In this document: in pieces, positions 1 to 8,630 of the stretch
Layout: every line of letters starts with the position of its first letter
Position numbering within the stretch: position 1 is the stretch's first letter
Virus record (IMG/VR): IMGVR_UViG_3300020171_000022
Coordinates: 1 to 64,000 of that record
Origin: a virus
Length of the DNA: 64,000 nt
Reading direction: 5' to 3' (one strand)
The notes under the pieces: generated by a model
Seen by the model: the letters and a program-made list of their open reading frames with translations, nothing else
Database searches by the model: none
Told to the model about the DNA's origin: nothing
Made by a program: the position numbers and the translations under genes

Positions 1-2
1 TT

Positions 3-2903
3 CGTTATTACACAGAAATTTTAGGTGGGAATAATGCGGGCATTATATTATTTTCTACGGTAAGTGGGATCACTGATTATATTGATGATGTTACTTCAAG
101 GCGTGTCACCGATTGCCCAGTGACCGCTGTCCACATCGTCTCTTCTCTTAATGGGACGGTGAGGAATTGGGCAAGCATAGACAGCGGATTTGATCCAAAT
201 AATATAGTAGATTTTGATATTTATTCAGAGTCACCAAGTATATCGCCTTCTGCTTCTCCGAGTGTAAGTCCCAGTGCAAGCCCAAGTGTAAGTCCTTCAG
301 TAAGTCCAAGTTTATCGCCAAGTGTCAGCCCAAGTATATCTCCCTCACTTAGTCCATCAGCGAGTGTGAGTCCATCTATTTCACCCAGTATTAGTCCTTC
401 AGTATCACCTTCAGTGTCGCCCAGTATATCGCCGAGTATTTCACCCTCAGTGTCTCCGAGTCTGAGTCCGTCAGCAAGCGTGTCACCGTCTGTTAGTCCG
501 TCGATGAGTCCATCACTTTCTCCATCAGCGTCTGTTAGCCCTTCCGAAAGTCCGTCTGTCTCACCCTCAATCAGCCCAAGTATTAGTCCCTCAATTTCAC
601 CCAGTATATCACCTTCGGAGAGTCCAAGTCTTTCTCCGAGTGCATCTATAAGTCCCTCTGCTTCTCCATCAGTGAGTCCCTCGCTTAGCCCAAGTGCTTC
701 CGTAAGTCCCAGCGTTTCTCCAAGTGTAAGTCCTTCTCTGTCACCTTCGGCAAGTGTAAGTCCGTCAGCTTCGCCAAGTGCGTCTCCATCATTAAGTCCC
801 AGTGCTTCACCTTCATTATCTCCATCCGTTAGCCCCAGTGTATCTCCATCCCTTAGCCCCTCGGCTTCTTTAAGTCCGAGTGTCTCCCCAAGCGTAAGTC
901 CGTCAGTTTCACCAAGTATATCGCCCTCGGTAAGTCCATCTGCATCGCCTTCGATGTCTCCATCTTTATCCCCCAGTGCTTCTGTATCACCGAGTGTCTC
1001 ACCGAGCGTTTCGCCTTCGATTAGTCCGTCTGCGAGTCCCTCAGTTAGCCCCTCGGTAAGTCCGAGCGTGTCACCATCTCTCAGTCCCAGTGCAAGCGTT
1101 TCACCATCTGCATCACCGAGCATTTCTCCGAGTATAAGTCCTTCGGCTTCACCAAGCCTAAGTCCATCGATATCCCCTTCGGAGTCACCCAGTTTGTCTC
1201 CGAGTGCGAGTGTTTCACCTTCAGCAAGTCCGTCAATTAGTCCATCCGTATCTCCGTCTGTATCGCCTTCAGTCAGTCCTTCGGTTAGTCCAAGCGTTTC
1301 GCCCTCGCTTTCTCCATCGGCAAGTGTATCTCCGTCAGAGTCACCAAGTGTAAGTCCCAGTATGTCACCGTCATTGAGTCCATCGGCTTCTATCAGTCCT
1401 TCAGTAAGTCCATCTGTTTCACCCTCAATGTCACCGTCTCTTTCACCATCAGCAAGTATGTCACCCTCTATCAGTCCGAGTGTTTCGCCATCGGTGTCTC
1501 CATCACTATCACCATCTGTGAGTCCGTCATTAAGTCCCAGTGCCAGTTTATCACCTTCTGTTAGTCCATCAGTATCACCATCAGTATCGCCAAGTGCCAG
1601 TCCTTCAGCTTCTCCATCTATCTCTCCCAGTGCCAGTCCTTCCCTATCACCATCAGCATCCTTAAGTCCAAGCCTTTCCCCATCGGTAAGTCCCTCGGTA
1701 TCACCGAGTTTATCACCATCTATATCTCCCAGTATAAGCCCTTCGATTTCACCGAGTGCAAGCCCCTCTATGTCTCCAAGTTTAAGCCCAAGTGCCAGCA
1801 TGTCTCCATCGCCGTCACCTTCCCTTTCTCCGAGTCCATCTCCCAGTATTAGCCCTTCATTTAGTCCCAGTGTATCACCTTCGGCATCACCATCCTTAAG
1901 TCCCTCAGCGAGTTTATCTCCTTCGATTTCCCCGTCCGCTTCTCCAAGTGTAAGTCCTTCTATTTCTCCTTCAGTAAGCCCAAGTATATCGCCCTCTATG
2001 TCACCATCCCTTAGTCCATCAGCATCAATGAGTCCAAGTGTATCCCCCTCTGCCAGTCCATCGATAAGTCCTTCTATATCACCTTCTGCTTCGCCAAGCA
2101 TTTCACCGAGTGTATCCCCAAGTCTAAGTCCTTCAGCTTCATTATCTCCCTCAATCTCCCCCTCTGCAAGTCCTTCTCTAAGTCCTAGTGTATCACCCTC
2201 GGTTAGTCCGAGTGCATCACCTTCTATGTCCCCATCGTTAAGTCCGAGTGCCTCAATGTCACCATCGGCTTCTCCTTCTATTTCTCCAAGTGTATCACCA
2301 TCAATCTCTCCTTCAGTTTCCCCAAGTATATCCCTATCGGCGAGTCCGAGTCTATCGCCGAGTGCTTCTATAAGCCCGTCAGCGTCTCCGAGTATCAGTC
2401 CCAGTGTATCTCCTTCTGTGAGTCCATCAGTTTCTCCTTCTATGAGTCCCAGTATTAGTCCCAGTATTTCACCATCCGTATCACCAAGTGTGAGTCCAAG
2501 TCTTTCTCCATCAGCTTCAGTATCTCCATCAATAAGCCCAAGCGTTAGTCCATCGATTAGTCCCTCAATATCACCATCTATTTCTCCGTCTCTAAGTCCC
2601 AGTGCATCAATATCCCCAAGCGTGAGTCCAAGTGAAAGTCCGAGTTTATCCCCTTCGGCTTCCATGTCGCCGAGTGTTTCTCCCTCAATTTCACCATCAG
2701 TAAGTCCATCGTTATCACCATCGGCGAGTATATCTCCATCCATCAGTCCTTCTGCATCACCTTCTGAAGTACCAGGGGAGGATGTCGGAAATTATTATTT
2801 CGGGCAGGAAGAAGTAAGGAGTAATCCTCAAAGTTATCCAATAGGGGATTCATATTATTATGACCAAATATATGTAGCCCAGGAGATTCAACATTATGTC
2901 TGA
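3..2903 (+). CDS. Ser-Pro repeat virion protein, 5' end outside window
   Basis: The frame is open from base 3, so the gene starts before the window; an in-frame GTG at 120 is not a convincing start. About 75 residues of ordinary sequence lead into roughly 845 residues of SPSx tetrapeptides (x is V, I, L, A, M, E, rarely F or P), then a tail of about 45 residues rich in Tyr and Gln. The next gene starts inside its last codons, so the two are translationally linked. The position among tail-type genes suggests a fibre or stalk. No enzymatic domain is visible, so function is inferred from position and composition only. Confidence 0.8.
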   Translation, partial: RYYTEILGGNNAGIILFSTVSGITDYIDDVTSRRVTDCPVTAVHIVSSLNGTVRNWASIDSGFDPNNIVDFDIYSESPSISPSASPSVSPSASPSVSPSVSPSLSPSVSPSISPSLSPSASVSPSISPSISPSVSPSVSPSISPSISPSVSPSLSPSASVSPSVSPSMSPSLSPSASVSPSESPSVSPSISPSISPSISPSISPSESPSLSPSASISPSASPSVSPSLSPSASVSPSVSPSVSPSLSPSASVSPSASPSASPSLSPSASPSLSPSVSPSVSPSLSPSASLSPSVSPSVSPSVSPSISPSVSPSASPSMSPSLSPSASVSPSVSPSVSPSISPSASPSVSPSVSPSVSPSLSPSASVSPSASPSISPSISPSASPSLSPSISPSESPSLSPSASVSPSASPSISPSVSPSVSPSVSPSVSPSVSPSLSPSASVSPSESPSVSPSMSPSLSPSASISPSVSPSVSPSMSPSLSPSASMSPSISPSVSPSVSPSLSPSVSPSLSPSASLSPSVSPSVSPSVSPSASPSASPSISPSASPSLSPSASLSPSLSPSVSPSVSPSLSPSISPSISPSISPSASPSMSPSLSPSASMSPSPSPSLSPSPSPSISPSFSPSVSPSASPSLSPSASLSPSISPSASPSVSPSISPSVSPSISPSMSPSLSPSASMSPSVSPSASPSISPSISPSASPSISPSVSPSLSPSASLSPSISPSASPSLSPSVSPSVSPSASPSMSPSLSPSASMSPSASPSISPSVSPSISPSVSPSISLSASPSLSPSASISPSASPSISPSVSPSVSPSVSPSMSPSISPSISPSVSPSVSPSLSPSASVSPSISPSVSPSISPSISPSISPSLSPSASISPSVSPSESPSLSPSASMSPSVSPSISPSVSPSLSPSASISPSISPSASPSEVPGEDVGNYYFGQEEVRSNPQSYPIGDSYYYDQIYVAQEIQHYV
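231..2766 (+). repeat. SPSx coding repeat tract, about 12-nt unit
   Basis: Tandem Ser-Pro-Ser-x units with freely mixed Ser (TCN and AGY) and Pro codons, so the repeat is degenerate in DNA but strict in protein. About two dozen times the register is shifted by two residues in a fixed context, LSPSASx-SPS. The complementary strand is stop-free over the tract as a by-product of the codon set. Confidence 0.9.
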
Positions 2904-3804
2904 ACACTTTTTAAATATTAAGGCATTTTTAGGAACTGATAATACTTCCGATCTTGCGTCGGTAAGTGTCCCACGCAAGGCTGGATTATTCTTTTATAAA
3001 CTTGATAATGTGGATATTGACGATAACGGTAAGCCTCACCGAAGAGATGGATATGGTGATGCAGTTTATTCAGGAAGTAGTATAAGAAATCTGTGGGCGA
3101 ATGACAAAATACGCTTATTTGCCGATGGAACAAATTTGAAATATCTCAATTCTAATAATATCTCTTTTAACCTTGTTACCGACATTGCTCTAACTGATAC
3201 CTTTTCCTATGTGGAATATGGCAATCTTGTATTTTTTGCATCTAAATCAATTGTCGGATACATTAATGCTGATACAGCAACACCCTATCCTTTCCCCGAT
3301 CCTGCACAGACTTTCAAAGTTAAAATGGTCGGTGGTCAAATTCTTGAGTTCTATAATAGCAGACTCTATGCGGCACATGGTTCTAATCTATTTTTTTCGG
3401 ATGCAACAATACCTACAAGAATGGATACCCGCAAAAATGTCCTTGCATTTCCAAGTCGTATCACTATGGTAAAGGTTGTGGATGACGGTATTTATGTAAG
3501 TGATAGTAATGGAGTTTATTTCATGGCAGGAAGAGACCCAATGTCTGAATTCGTGCAAAGAAAAGTCCTTGATGTTCCTGCCATCGAAGGAATGTCTGCA
3601 ACCGCAAAGATAAAGGGTAAGGTAATAAAGAAAACCGTTTACTGGATGACAAAAAAAGGTGTTTATGCTGGGTATAATGAAGGTTTAGTATTTCCGCAGC
3701 AAAGAGGATTATTTTCTGTTGACGGTTTAGAATCAGGCACAGCCATTATTAAAGATGGAACATATCAGCAATTATTAATGATTGGTAAATATAAGGAGAT
3801 TTAA
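2896..3804 (+). CDS. Tail-associated structural protein, beta-propeller-like N-terminal part
   Basis: This 302-residue protein overlaps the preceding repeat gene by 8 bases and its stop overlaps the next start. The opening (LNIKAFLGTDNTSD, then DNVDIDDNGKPHRRDGY) has the form seen at the start of phage proteins that bind a metadata-like propeller to the tail, followed by recurring short strands such as NGVYF and GVYAGY. The C-terminal half of the following gene continues the same kind of sequence, so the two may together replace one ancestral tail protein. Family assignment is by pattern only. Confidence 0.6.
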   Translation: MSEHFLNIKAFLGTDNTSDLASVSVPRKAGLFFYKLDNVDIDDNGKPHRRDGYGDAVYSGSSIRNLWANDKIRLFADGTNLKYLNSNNISFNLVTDIALTDTFSYVEYGNLVFFASKSIVGYINADTATPYPFPDPAQTFKVKMVGGQILEFYNSRLYAAHGSNLFFSDATIPTRMDTRKNVLAFPSRITMVKVVDDGIYVSDSNGVYFMAGRDPMSEFVQRKVLDVPAIEGMSATAKIKGKVIKKTVYWMTKKGVYAGYNEGLVFPQQRGLFSVDGLESGTAIIKDGTYQQLLMIGKYKEI

Positions 3805-5738
3805 TGGCAGAATTTAAACCAGCCCAAAGTAGCGATGATTGTTATTTAAATGGCAGTCTCATCGACTTAACCAGCAATGATCTTCTTTTTGGAGATATTG
3901 ATGGAGTAAGTCAAGACGCTGGGGTTAGGTTTACCAATGTAACTATTCCACAAGGAGCAACAATACTAGGAGCATACGTTACATTTCAGGCATATACTTC
4001 TTTAAGCGTCGATACATGTATTGTTTTTATAGAAGGAGAAGATGTTGATAATGCAGCAACTTTTTTTACTCAGCCCGATTTTGTAGGTAGGGTGAGAACA
4101 ACCGCCTCTGCAAATGAGGTTATGGGGGCCTGGTCTGCTGATGTTGATTATAATTCTCCGAGTGTCATATCTATTATTCAGGAAATTGTCGATAGAGTTG
4201 GTTGGGTAAGTGGAAATAATTTAGTCTTATTTTTTACAAACTATTTTTCAGGCACTGGTGCCTACAGAGATTTCAAATCTTATGATGTCTCTACAACTTT
4301 ATGTGCTAGATTAACTGTAACCTGGAGTTCTCCGAGCCCAAGTGCATCACCAAGCATATCGCCAAGCAGTTCTCCCAGCCTAAGCCCCAGTGCATCTTTA
4401 AGTCCCAGTGAATCTCCGTCTTTAAGTCCCAGTGCATCTTTAAGTCCTTCGGCAAGTATATCTCCATCTGAATCTCCGTCATTATCTCCATCAGCTTCAG
4501 AAAGTCCAAGCGAATCACCATCTTTATCCCCTTCTGCATCGTTAAGCCCCTCTGAAAGTCCTTCGGAGAGTCCTTCCTTGAGCCCCAGTGCGTCATTATC
4601 GCCAAGTAAGTCTCCTAGCGTATCACCATCATTAAGTCCTTCTTTAAGTCCAAGTGTGAGTCCAAGCAAATCCCCCAGCGCATCACCCTCTTTGAGTCCA
4701 AGTGCCTCTATAAGCCCTAGTGTTTCACCAAGTAGGAGTCCGAGTATATCGCCAAGTGCTTCTCCTTCTCTCAGTCCCAGTGCCTCCGTAAGTCCAAGTA
4801 AATCGCCATCAGCAAGTCCCAGTATATCGCCTAGTAGAAGTCCGAGCGTTTCTCCAAGTATTAGTCCTTCCGAGAGCCCCAGTGCATCGCCGAGTCGTAG
4901 TCCCAGCGTTTCCCCAAGCGCAAGTCCATCTTTAAGTCCAAGTGCTTCAATTTCTCCCAGCAGAAGCCCAAGTATTTCACCAAGTCCGAGTCCTTCTGTC
5001 AGCCCAAGCAAATCTCCGAGCAGAAGCCCAAGTGTTTCACCATCTATAAGTCCTTCTCCGAGCCCTAGTAAATCTCCGAGTGCCAGTCCCAGTAAGTCTC
5101 CTAGTGCCTCTCCATCTGCCAGTTGGAGTAGAAGTCCGTCCAGAAGTCCAAGTGTTTCACCAAGTCCAAGCCCCAGCCCATTGCCATCAATAGTTGTAAG
5201 TCCTTCATTGAGTCCAAGTATGTCACCATCCGTCTCGCCAAGCGCCAGTCCCAGTATAGAACCTGCGGAGACACATAAAGGCATTGCAATGAATTTATTC
5301 AATCAGGCCATATCAACTTATAGCAATTTTAATTTCAATTCCATTGCCTGTTTTAATGGAACATATTTCGGAGCAACAGATACTGGAATATATCCATTAG
5401 GCGGAGATACGGATAATGGAAGCGATATAGATTCAAAGATTAAAACAGGGTCTATGGATTTTGGAGATACGTTGATTAAATATATCAGGGATGTGTGGAT
5501 TACACATAGAGCAGACGGGTATCTTAAACTTAAAATATTCGTGGATGAGGATACGACAACTACGGTTGAGAAACAGACCAGTATTGTCAGTGATGAAGTT
5601 AGAGAGGAAAGAATTAAACCCCCCCGTGGATTAAAGGGTAGATTTTATACGGTAGAACTTCAGAATATCGGAGGTGCAGACTTTGATATTGATAGTTTGA
5701 ATCTGCTTGTGGAATCAATTCAAAGGAAGATTCGTTAG
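3804..5738 (+). CDS. Tail protein with jelly-roll-like N-terminus, Ser-Pro linker and propeller-like C-terminus
   Basis: Residues 1-175 resemble a small beta-sandwich common in surface proteins (TIPQGATILGAYVTF). Residues 176-484 are SPSx repeats with more charged x residues (E, K, R) than the first gene. Residues 485-644 resemble the end of phage propeller tail proteins (YFGATDTGIYPLGGDTD, then a tryptophan- and charge-rich sandwich). The start overlaps the previous stop. The repeat looks like an insertion between two folded modules, so it probably acts as an extended spacer. Role inferred. Confidence 0.65.
   Translation: MAEFKPAQSSDDCYLNGSLIDLTSNDLLFGDIDGVSQDAGVRFTNVTIPQGATILGAYVTFQAYTSLSVDTCIVFIEGEDVDNAATFFTQPDFVGRVRTTASANEVMGAWSADVDYNSPSVISIIQEIVDRVGWVSGNNLVLFFTNYFSGTGAYRDFKSYDVSTTLCARLTVTWSSPSPSASPSISPSSSPSLSPSASLSPSESPSLSPSASLSPSASISPSESPSLSPSASESPSESPSLSPSASLSPSESPSESPSLSPSASLSPSKSPSVSPSLSPSLSPSVSPSKSPSASPSLSPSASISPSVSPSRSPSISPSASPSLSPSASVSPSKSPSASPSISPSRSPSVSPSISPSESPSASPSRSPSVSPSASPSLSPSASISPSRSPSISPSPSPSVSPSKSPSRSPSVSPSISPSPSPSKSPSASPSKSPSASPSASWSRSPSRSPSVSPSPSPSPLPSIVVSPSLSPSMSPSVSPSASPSIEPAETHKGIAMNLFNQAISTYSNFNFNSIACFNGTYFGATDTGIYPLGGDTDNGSDIDSKIKTGSMDFGDTLIKYIRDVWITHRADGYLKLKIFVDEDTTTTVEKQTSIVSDEVREERIKPPRGLKGRFYTVELQNIGGADFDIDSLNLLVESIQRKIR
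4329..5256 (+). repeat. SPSx coding repeat tract with charged x residues
   Basis: Same SPSx unit as in the first gene, including the LSPSASx register shift, but with K, R and E frequent at the variable position, especially in the second half. The variable position therefore differs in charge between the two proteins. Confidence 0.85.
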
Positions 5739-5739
5739 T

Positions 5740-7098
5740 ATGGTTGATGAATGGATGAAACAGTATCCAAGTGTTTGGGTAACTCGATCCCATATAGGAG
5801 ATAGGGAATATGCCAACCTGTTCTATGGAGAAGGGAATAAACTTCTTTACCAGTTGAAGAATCAGATGAAGTTTAGAGATTTGGGTCAGTTAAAAATGAC
5901 AAGGTTATTCACGGATGGAACAGTCCTCACTGCCTCTTCTGTATTTGGACATGATCAAATTATTATTGATGTGTCTAAGTCTATTATTGTCGAAGTAGAT
6001 TATTGTTGCCAAAAGGATCCTGCCGCAAGAGAGGTTTTTATCCTTGCCTTAAGGGAAGTCGTTAATGAATGGAGGGGGGGCTGTGAAGACCGTGGCGATT
6101 GTGAAAGTTACGGAGAATGTGATGAAACTTGGGATTGGTGTCCAGTTCCCGCAGAACTTCCATTTGATTCATTATTAGAAGAAACTTCCTTCCGTGCAAG
6201 ACCCGAAGAAAAAGTGTTAGGTGAAGGGGAAACAAAACCTCCAGGAGATGGATCGTGCCCCCCTTATGTGTGGGAATTTATTAGTTCGGAAAATGTTGGA
6301 AGCATTGAACCAAGCGGAGACTTCAAAGAATCTATGGTATATACTCCTCCAGAAAGTGGTAGTTGCAAAGATGATATAACAATCTCTGTTAAGGATCGAT
6401 GCGAAACAGTCTATCTGGTACATCGATTACCTTGTTGTGATGAGGCTAAAGAGCTTGAAATAGGATATACATCCCTACAGATGTCGGTTAATACATCACA
6501 AACATTAACAGCAGAAGAGGGTTGTGCGCCATATTCTTGGGATTTAACGGTTGGTGGTGGAACACTTACTCCATCTGGGGATACATTAACGGCCCTATAT
6601 ACTGCTCCAAGTTCTAACGTAAATTGCGACCAAAATCCCACAATAGTATTGACTGACTGTTGTGGTAAAACTGCACAGATTAAAATAGGAATTGGAGCAG
6701 GATCTGATATGGCCGGATATCATTATATATTTCAATTAATTGATATTTGTTCAGGAGCATGGTGTTATATAGAGGGTTACTGTCCCGAGATGTTTCCTGG
6801 TTCAATTTACAGAATAAAAGTTGATATGTATAGAATTTTATGTGATAGTACGGAAACATATTTTCAAACTTCTTATGATTTTCCCTTTAAATTAGATGGT
6901 GGATTTAGCTCAATGCATGTATCACCAGGTGGAGATGATATTTATCAAATGTGGAATTTTGCTCCTGGGTGTGGTCTTGGGGAGAGTGTTTGGTTTGGTA
7001 AAAATATTTCCACTCCACAAATGAGTGGGGATTTTTATTATGATTCAAGATCTGCGGAACAAAAACTTAATGGTTGCTGTCCATGGCAATTTGCATAG
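5740..7098 (+). CDS. Cysteine-rich structural protein with Ig-like repeats
   Basis: The ATG at 5740 directly follows the previous stop and has an AGGAAG upstream; an in-frame ATG at 5707 would overlap the previous gene. Of 452 residues, about 170-330 contain two similar blocks built around C-x-PY-x-W and ending in YTPP or YTAPS, a pattern typical of bacterial Ig-like (Big) sandwiches. Cysteine is unusually abundant (CCDE, GCC, CCGK), which may stabilise an extracellular protein. The first 120 residues look like a separate baseplate-type domain. Probably a fibre or tail-tip protein. Confidence 0.6.
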   Translation: MVDEWMKQYPSVWVTRSHIGDREYANLFYGEGNKLLYQLKNQMKFRDLGQLKMTRLFTDGTVLTASSVFGHDQIIIDVSKSIIVEVDYCCQKDPAAREVFILALREVVNEWRGGCEDRGDCESYGECDETWDWCPVPAELPFDSLLEETSFRARPEEKVLGEGETKPPGDGSCPPYVWEFISSENVGSIEPSGDFKESMVYTPPESGSCKDDITISVKDRCETVYLVHRLPCCDEAKELEIGYTSLQMSVNTSQTLTAEEGCAPYSWDLTVGGGTLTPSGDTLTALYTAPSSNVNCDQNPTIVLTDCCGKTAQIKIGIGAGSDMAGYHYIFQLIDICSGAWCYIEGYCPEMFPGSIYRIKVDMYRILCDSTETYFQTSYDFPFKLDGGFSSMHVSPGGDDIYQMWNFAPGCGLGESVWFGKNISTPQMSGDFYYDSRSAEQKLNGCCPWQFA

Positions 7099-7110
7099 TA
7101 TTGAGGAAAT

Positions 7111-7587
7111 ATGGCCTTTAATCCAGAAATACATCAAGTTAAGTTAATCATCATTAAGTGTGGTAAAGCATTGCGTGAAGCCAAAGGATTACCCGAAGAG
7201 AAAAACATCACTACGCTTTACGAAGAAGCCTCGGCCATATTAGGGATGCCTACAATTTCTACGACAACTCAAGATGCTGACCACCTTCCAGCACCACATG
7301 AGATGGTGAGGGAAAATGGGACTCCAATTATTCCTCTTAGAAAGTGTCCCCGGTGTGGAAAAGAAGCAATGCAGATGTTCGGGCTTTGCCATACCTGTAA
7401 GGATGCTGAGGGTGAGAATGGCGAAATAGGAAAATATAAGGTAAAGTTTGAATGTAAGGAATGTCAGTTTCAAGAGAAATCAGATAAACCCATGGTATTA
7501 TGGCTTCAAGAAATGGGTGTGGACTTTGGGATGATGTCTAAGAAGAACCTTGGGATTAAGACCATCACTGATGATGGAATTAAGTAA
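7111..7587 (+). CDS. Zinc-ribbon protein of unknown function
   Basis: A 158-residue protein with CPRCGKEA, CHTC and a later C-x2-C pair (FECKECQF), so one or two treble-clef or rubredoxin-like zinc sites are likely. It starts 12 bases after the preceding gene behind a GAGGAA motif, in a run of late structural genes. I do not recognise the family. It could be a minor virion protein or a regulator of late genes. Confidence 0.6.
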   Translation: MAFNPEIHQVKLIIIKCGKALREAKGLPEEKNITTLYEEASAILGMPTISTTTQDADHLPAPHEMVRENGTPIIPLRKCPRCGKEAMQMFGLCHTCKDAEGENGEIGKYKVKFECKECQFQEKSDKPMVLWLQEMGVDFGMMSKKNLGIKTITDDGIK

Positions 7588-7598
7588 GGAGGTGTATT

Positions 7599-8615
7599 AT
7601 GGCTACAGCAACGGGATTTCAAAAACGTTGGTTTGCATTTGAGGAATCAGCGACGATTGTAAAAGAAAAATTTGAGGATGGAAGGTCATATGCGTTAAAT
7701 GCCTTGAATCAGGCCAATGCAGTTATTGAGGACTTAAGGCAGGTGGGCAAGACATTAAATATAATTGATATTACCACAAGCATCAATTATATTACCCCTC
7801 CCGATTCTGGAAGTTTTACGGGAACCATACCTTCGAGTCCAAATACAGATATTAATCTACCGACTGCTCCATCAGATACGGATGATTTACAGTATGTGGT
7901 GCGTAGTAAAATCATCAATGACATATCGAATCTATCTGCGGCGATTCCTGAATCTGTGGAGACTGCAATATTTAACCGTGAGACTGAACGTGCCTTACTG
8001 GTTCATCAGAATAATCTTGACAATATTAGTGCAGAATGGGCTAAACGTGGATTCACTTTGGCCAATGCAATACTGGGTCAACTTTTGGCTCAGGCTGAAA
8101 TAGATTATGCCAACAAAAGATTGGATATAAGCAGGGATATTGCGATCAAGAATTTTGAACTTTCAGATGCCAATATCAAGTTTGCCGTTCAACAAGGTAT
8201 TTCTTATATTGGATATAAGGTAACAATGTACAGCGCTCAAGTGAACACCGAAATTGCAAGGATTGACTCGATAATCAGGAAATATCTTGGTGACCTTGAT
8301 GCTTATAAAACATCAGCCCAAGTGTTTGCGTCTCTGGCTGAGATTAATGTGAGGGAATTTGAGGCAGAGTTAAAACAAGAGTTAATGAAGGCCGAGTTGC
8401 TTATCAAAAATGTGGAGATAGATATTAAGAATTTTGAGGTAGAAATGAATGTGAGATTGGAAGCGGCCAAGTCTATAGGAGGCATTAATTCTCAGGTAGT
8501 TGCCGGTGCATTGTCAAGCATTAGTGCATCTGCAAGTATATCGGCTGACAACAAAGCTTCGCATAACAGTGCGTATCTGGTTGATTGGAGTTTTTTTGAT
8601 CCATTAACCGTATAA
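7599..8615 (+). CDS. Helical virion protein of unknown function
   Basis: 338 residues, preceded by AAGGAGGTG. The N-terminal 120 residues are mixed; residues 130-300 are almost entirely helical and low in Gly and Pro (for example FNRETERALLVHQ and long A/E/K/I stretches), suggesting coiled coils. The C-terminus is small-residue rich (SSISASASIS). Position between tail and ejection-type genes suggests an internal or tail-associated protein. No enzymatic motif is seen. Confidence 0.55.
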   Translation: MATATGFQKRWFAFEESATIVKEKFEDGRSYALNALNQANAVIEDLRQVGKTLNIIDITTSINYITPPDSGSFTGTIPSSPNTDINLPTAPSDTDDLQYVVRSKIINDISNLSAAIPESVETAIFNRETERALLVHQNNLDNISAEWAKRGFTLANAILGQLLAQAEIDYANKRLDISRDIAIKNFELSDANIKFAVQQGISYIGYKVTMYSAQVNTEIARIDSIIRKYLGDLDAYKTSAQVFASLAEINVREFEAELKQELMKAELLIKNVEIDIKNFEVEMNVRLEAAKSIGGINSQVVAGALSSISASASISADNKASHNSAYLVDWSFFDPLTV

Positions 8616-8630
8616 TTAGTGGAGGAATAT

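Noticed and set aside
221-2743. Long open frame on the minus strand opposite the Ser-Pro repeat
   Set aside because: The complement of Ser and Pro codons cannot form stops in this phase, so openness is automatic. The product (Asp-Gly-Leu repeats) has no start signal.
231-5256. Possible CRISPR array
   Set aside because: The repeats are coding, 12-nt based and contiguous; there are no spacers.
4280-5302. Minus-strand frame opposite the second repeat
   Set aside because: Same codon-complement effect as in the first tract.
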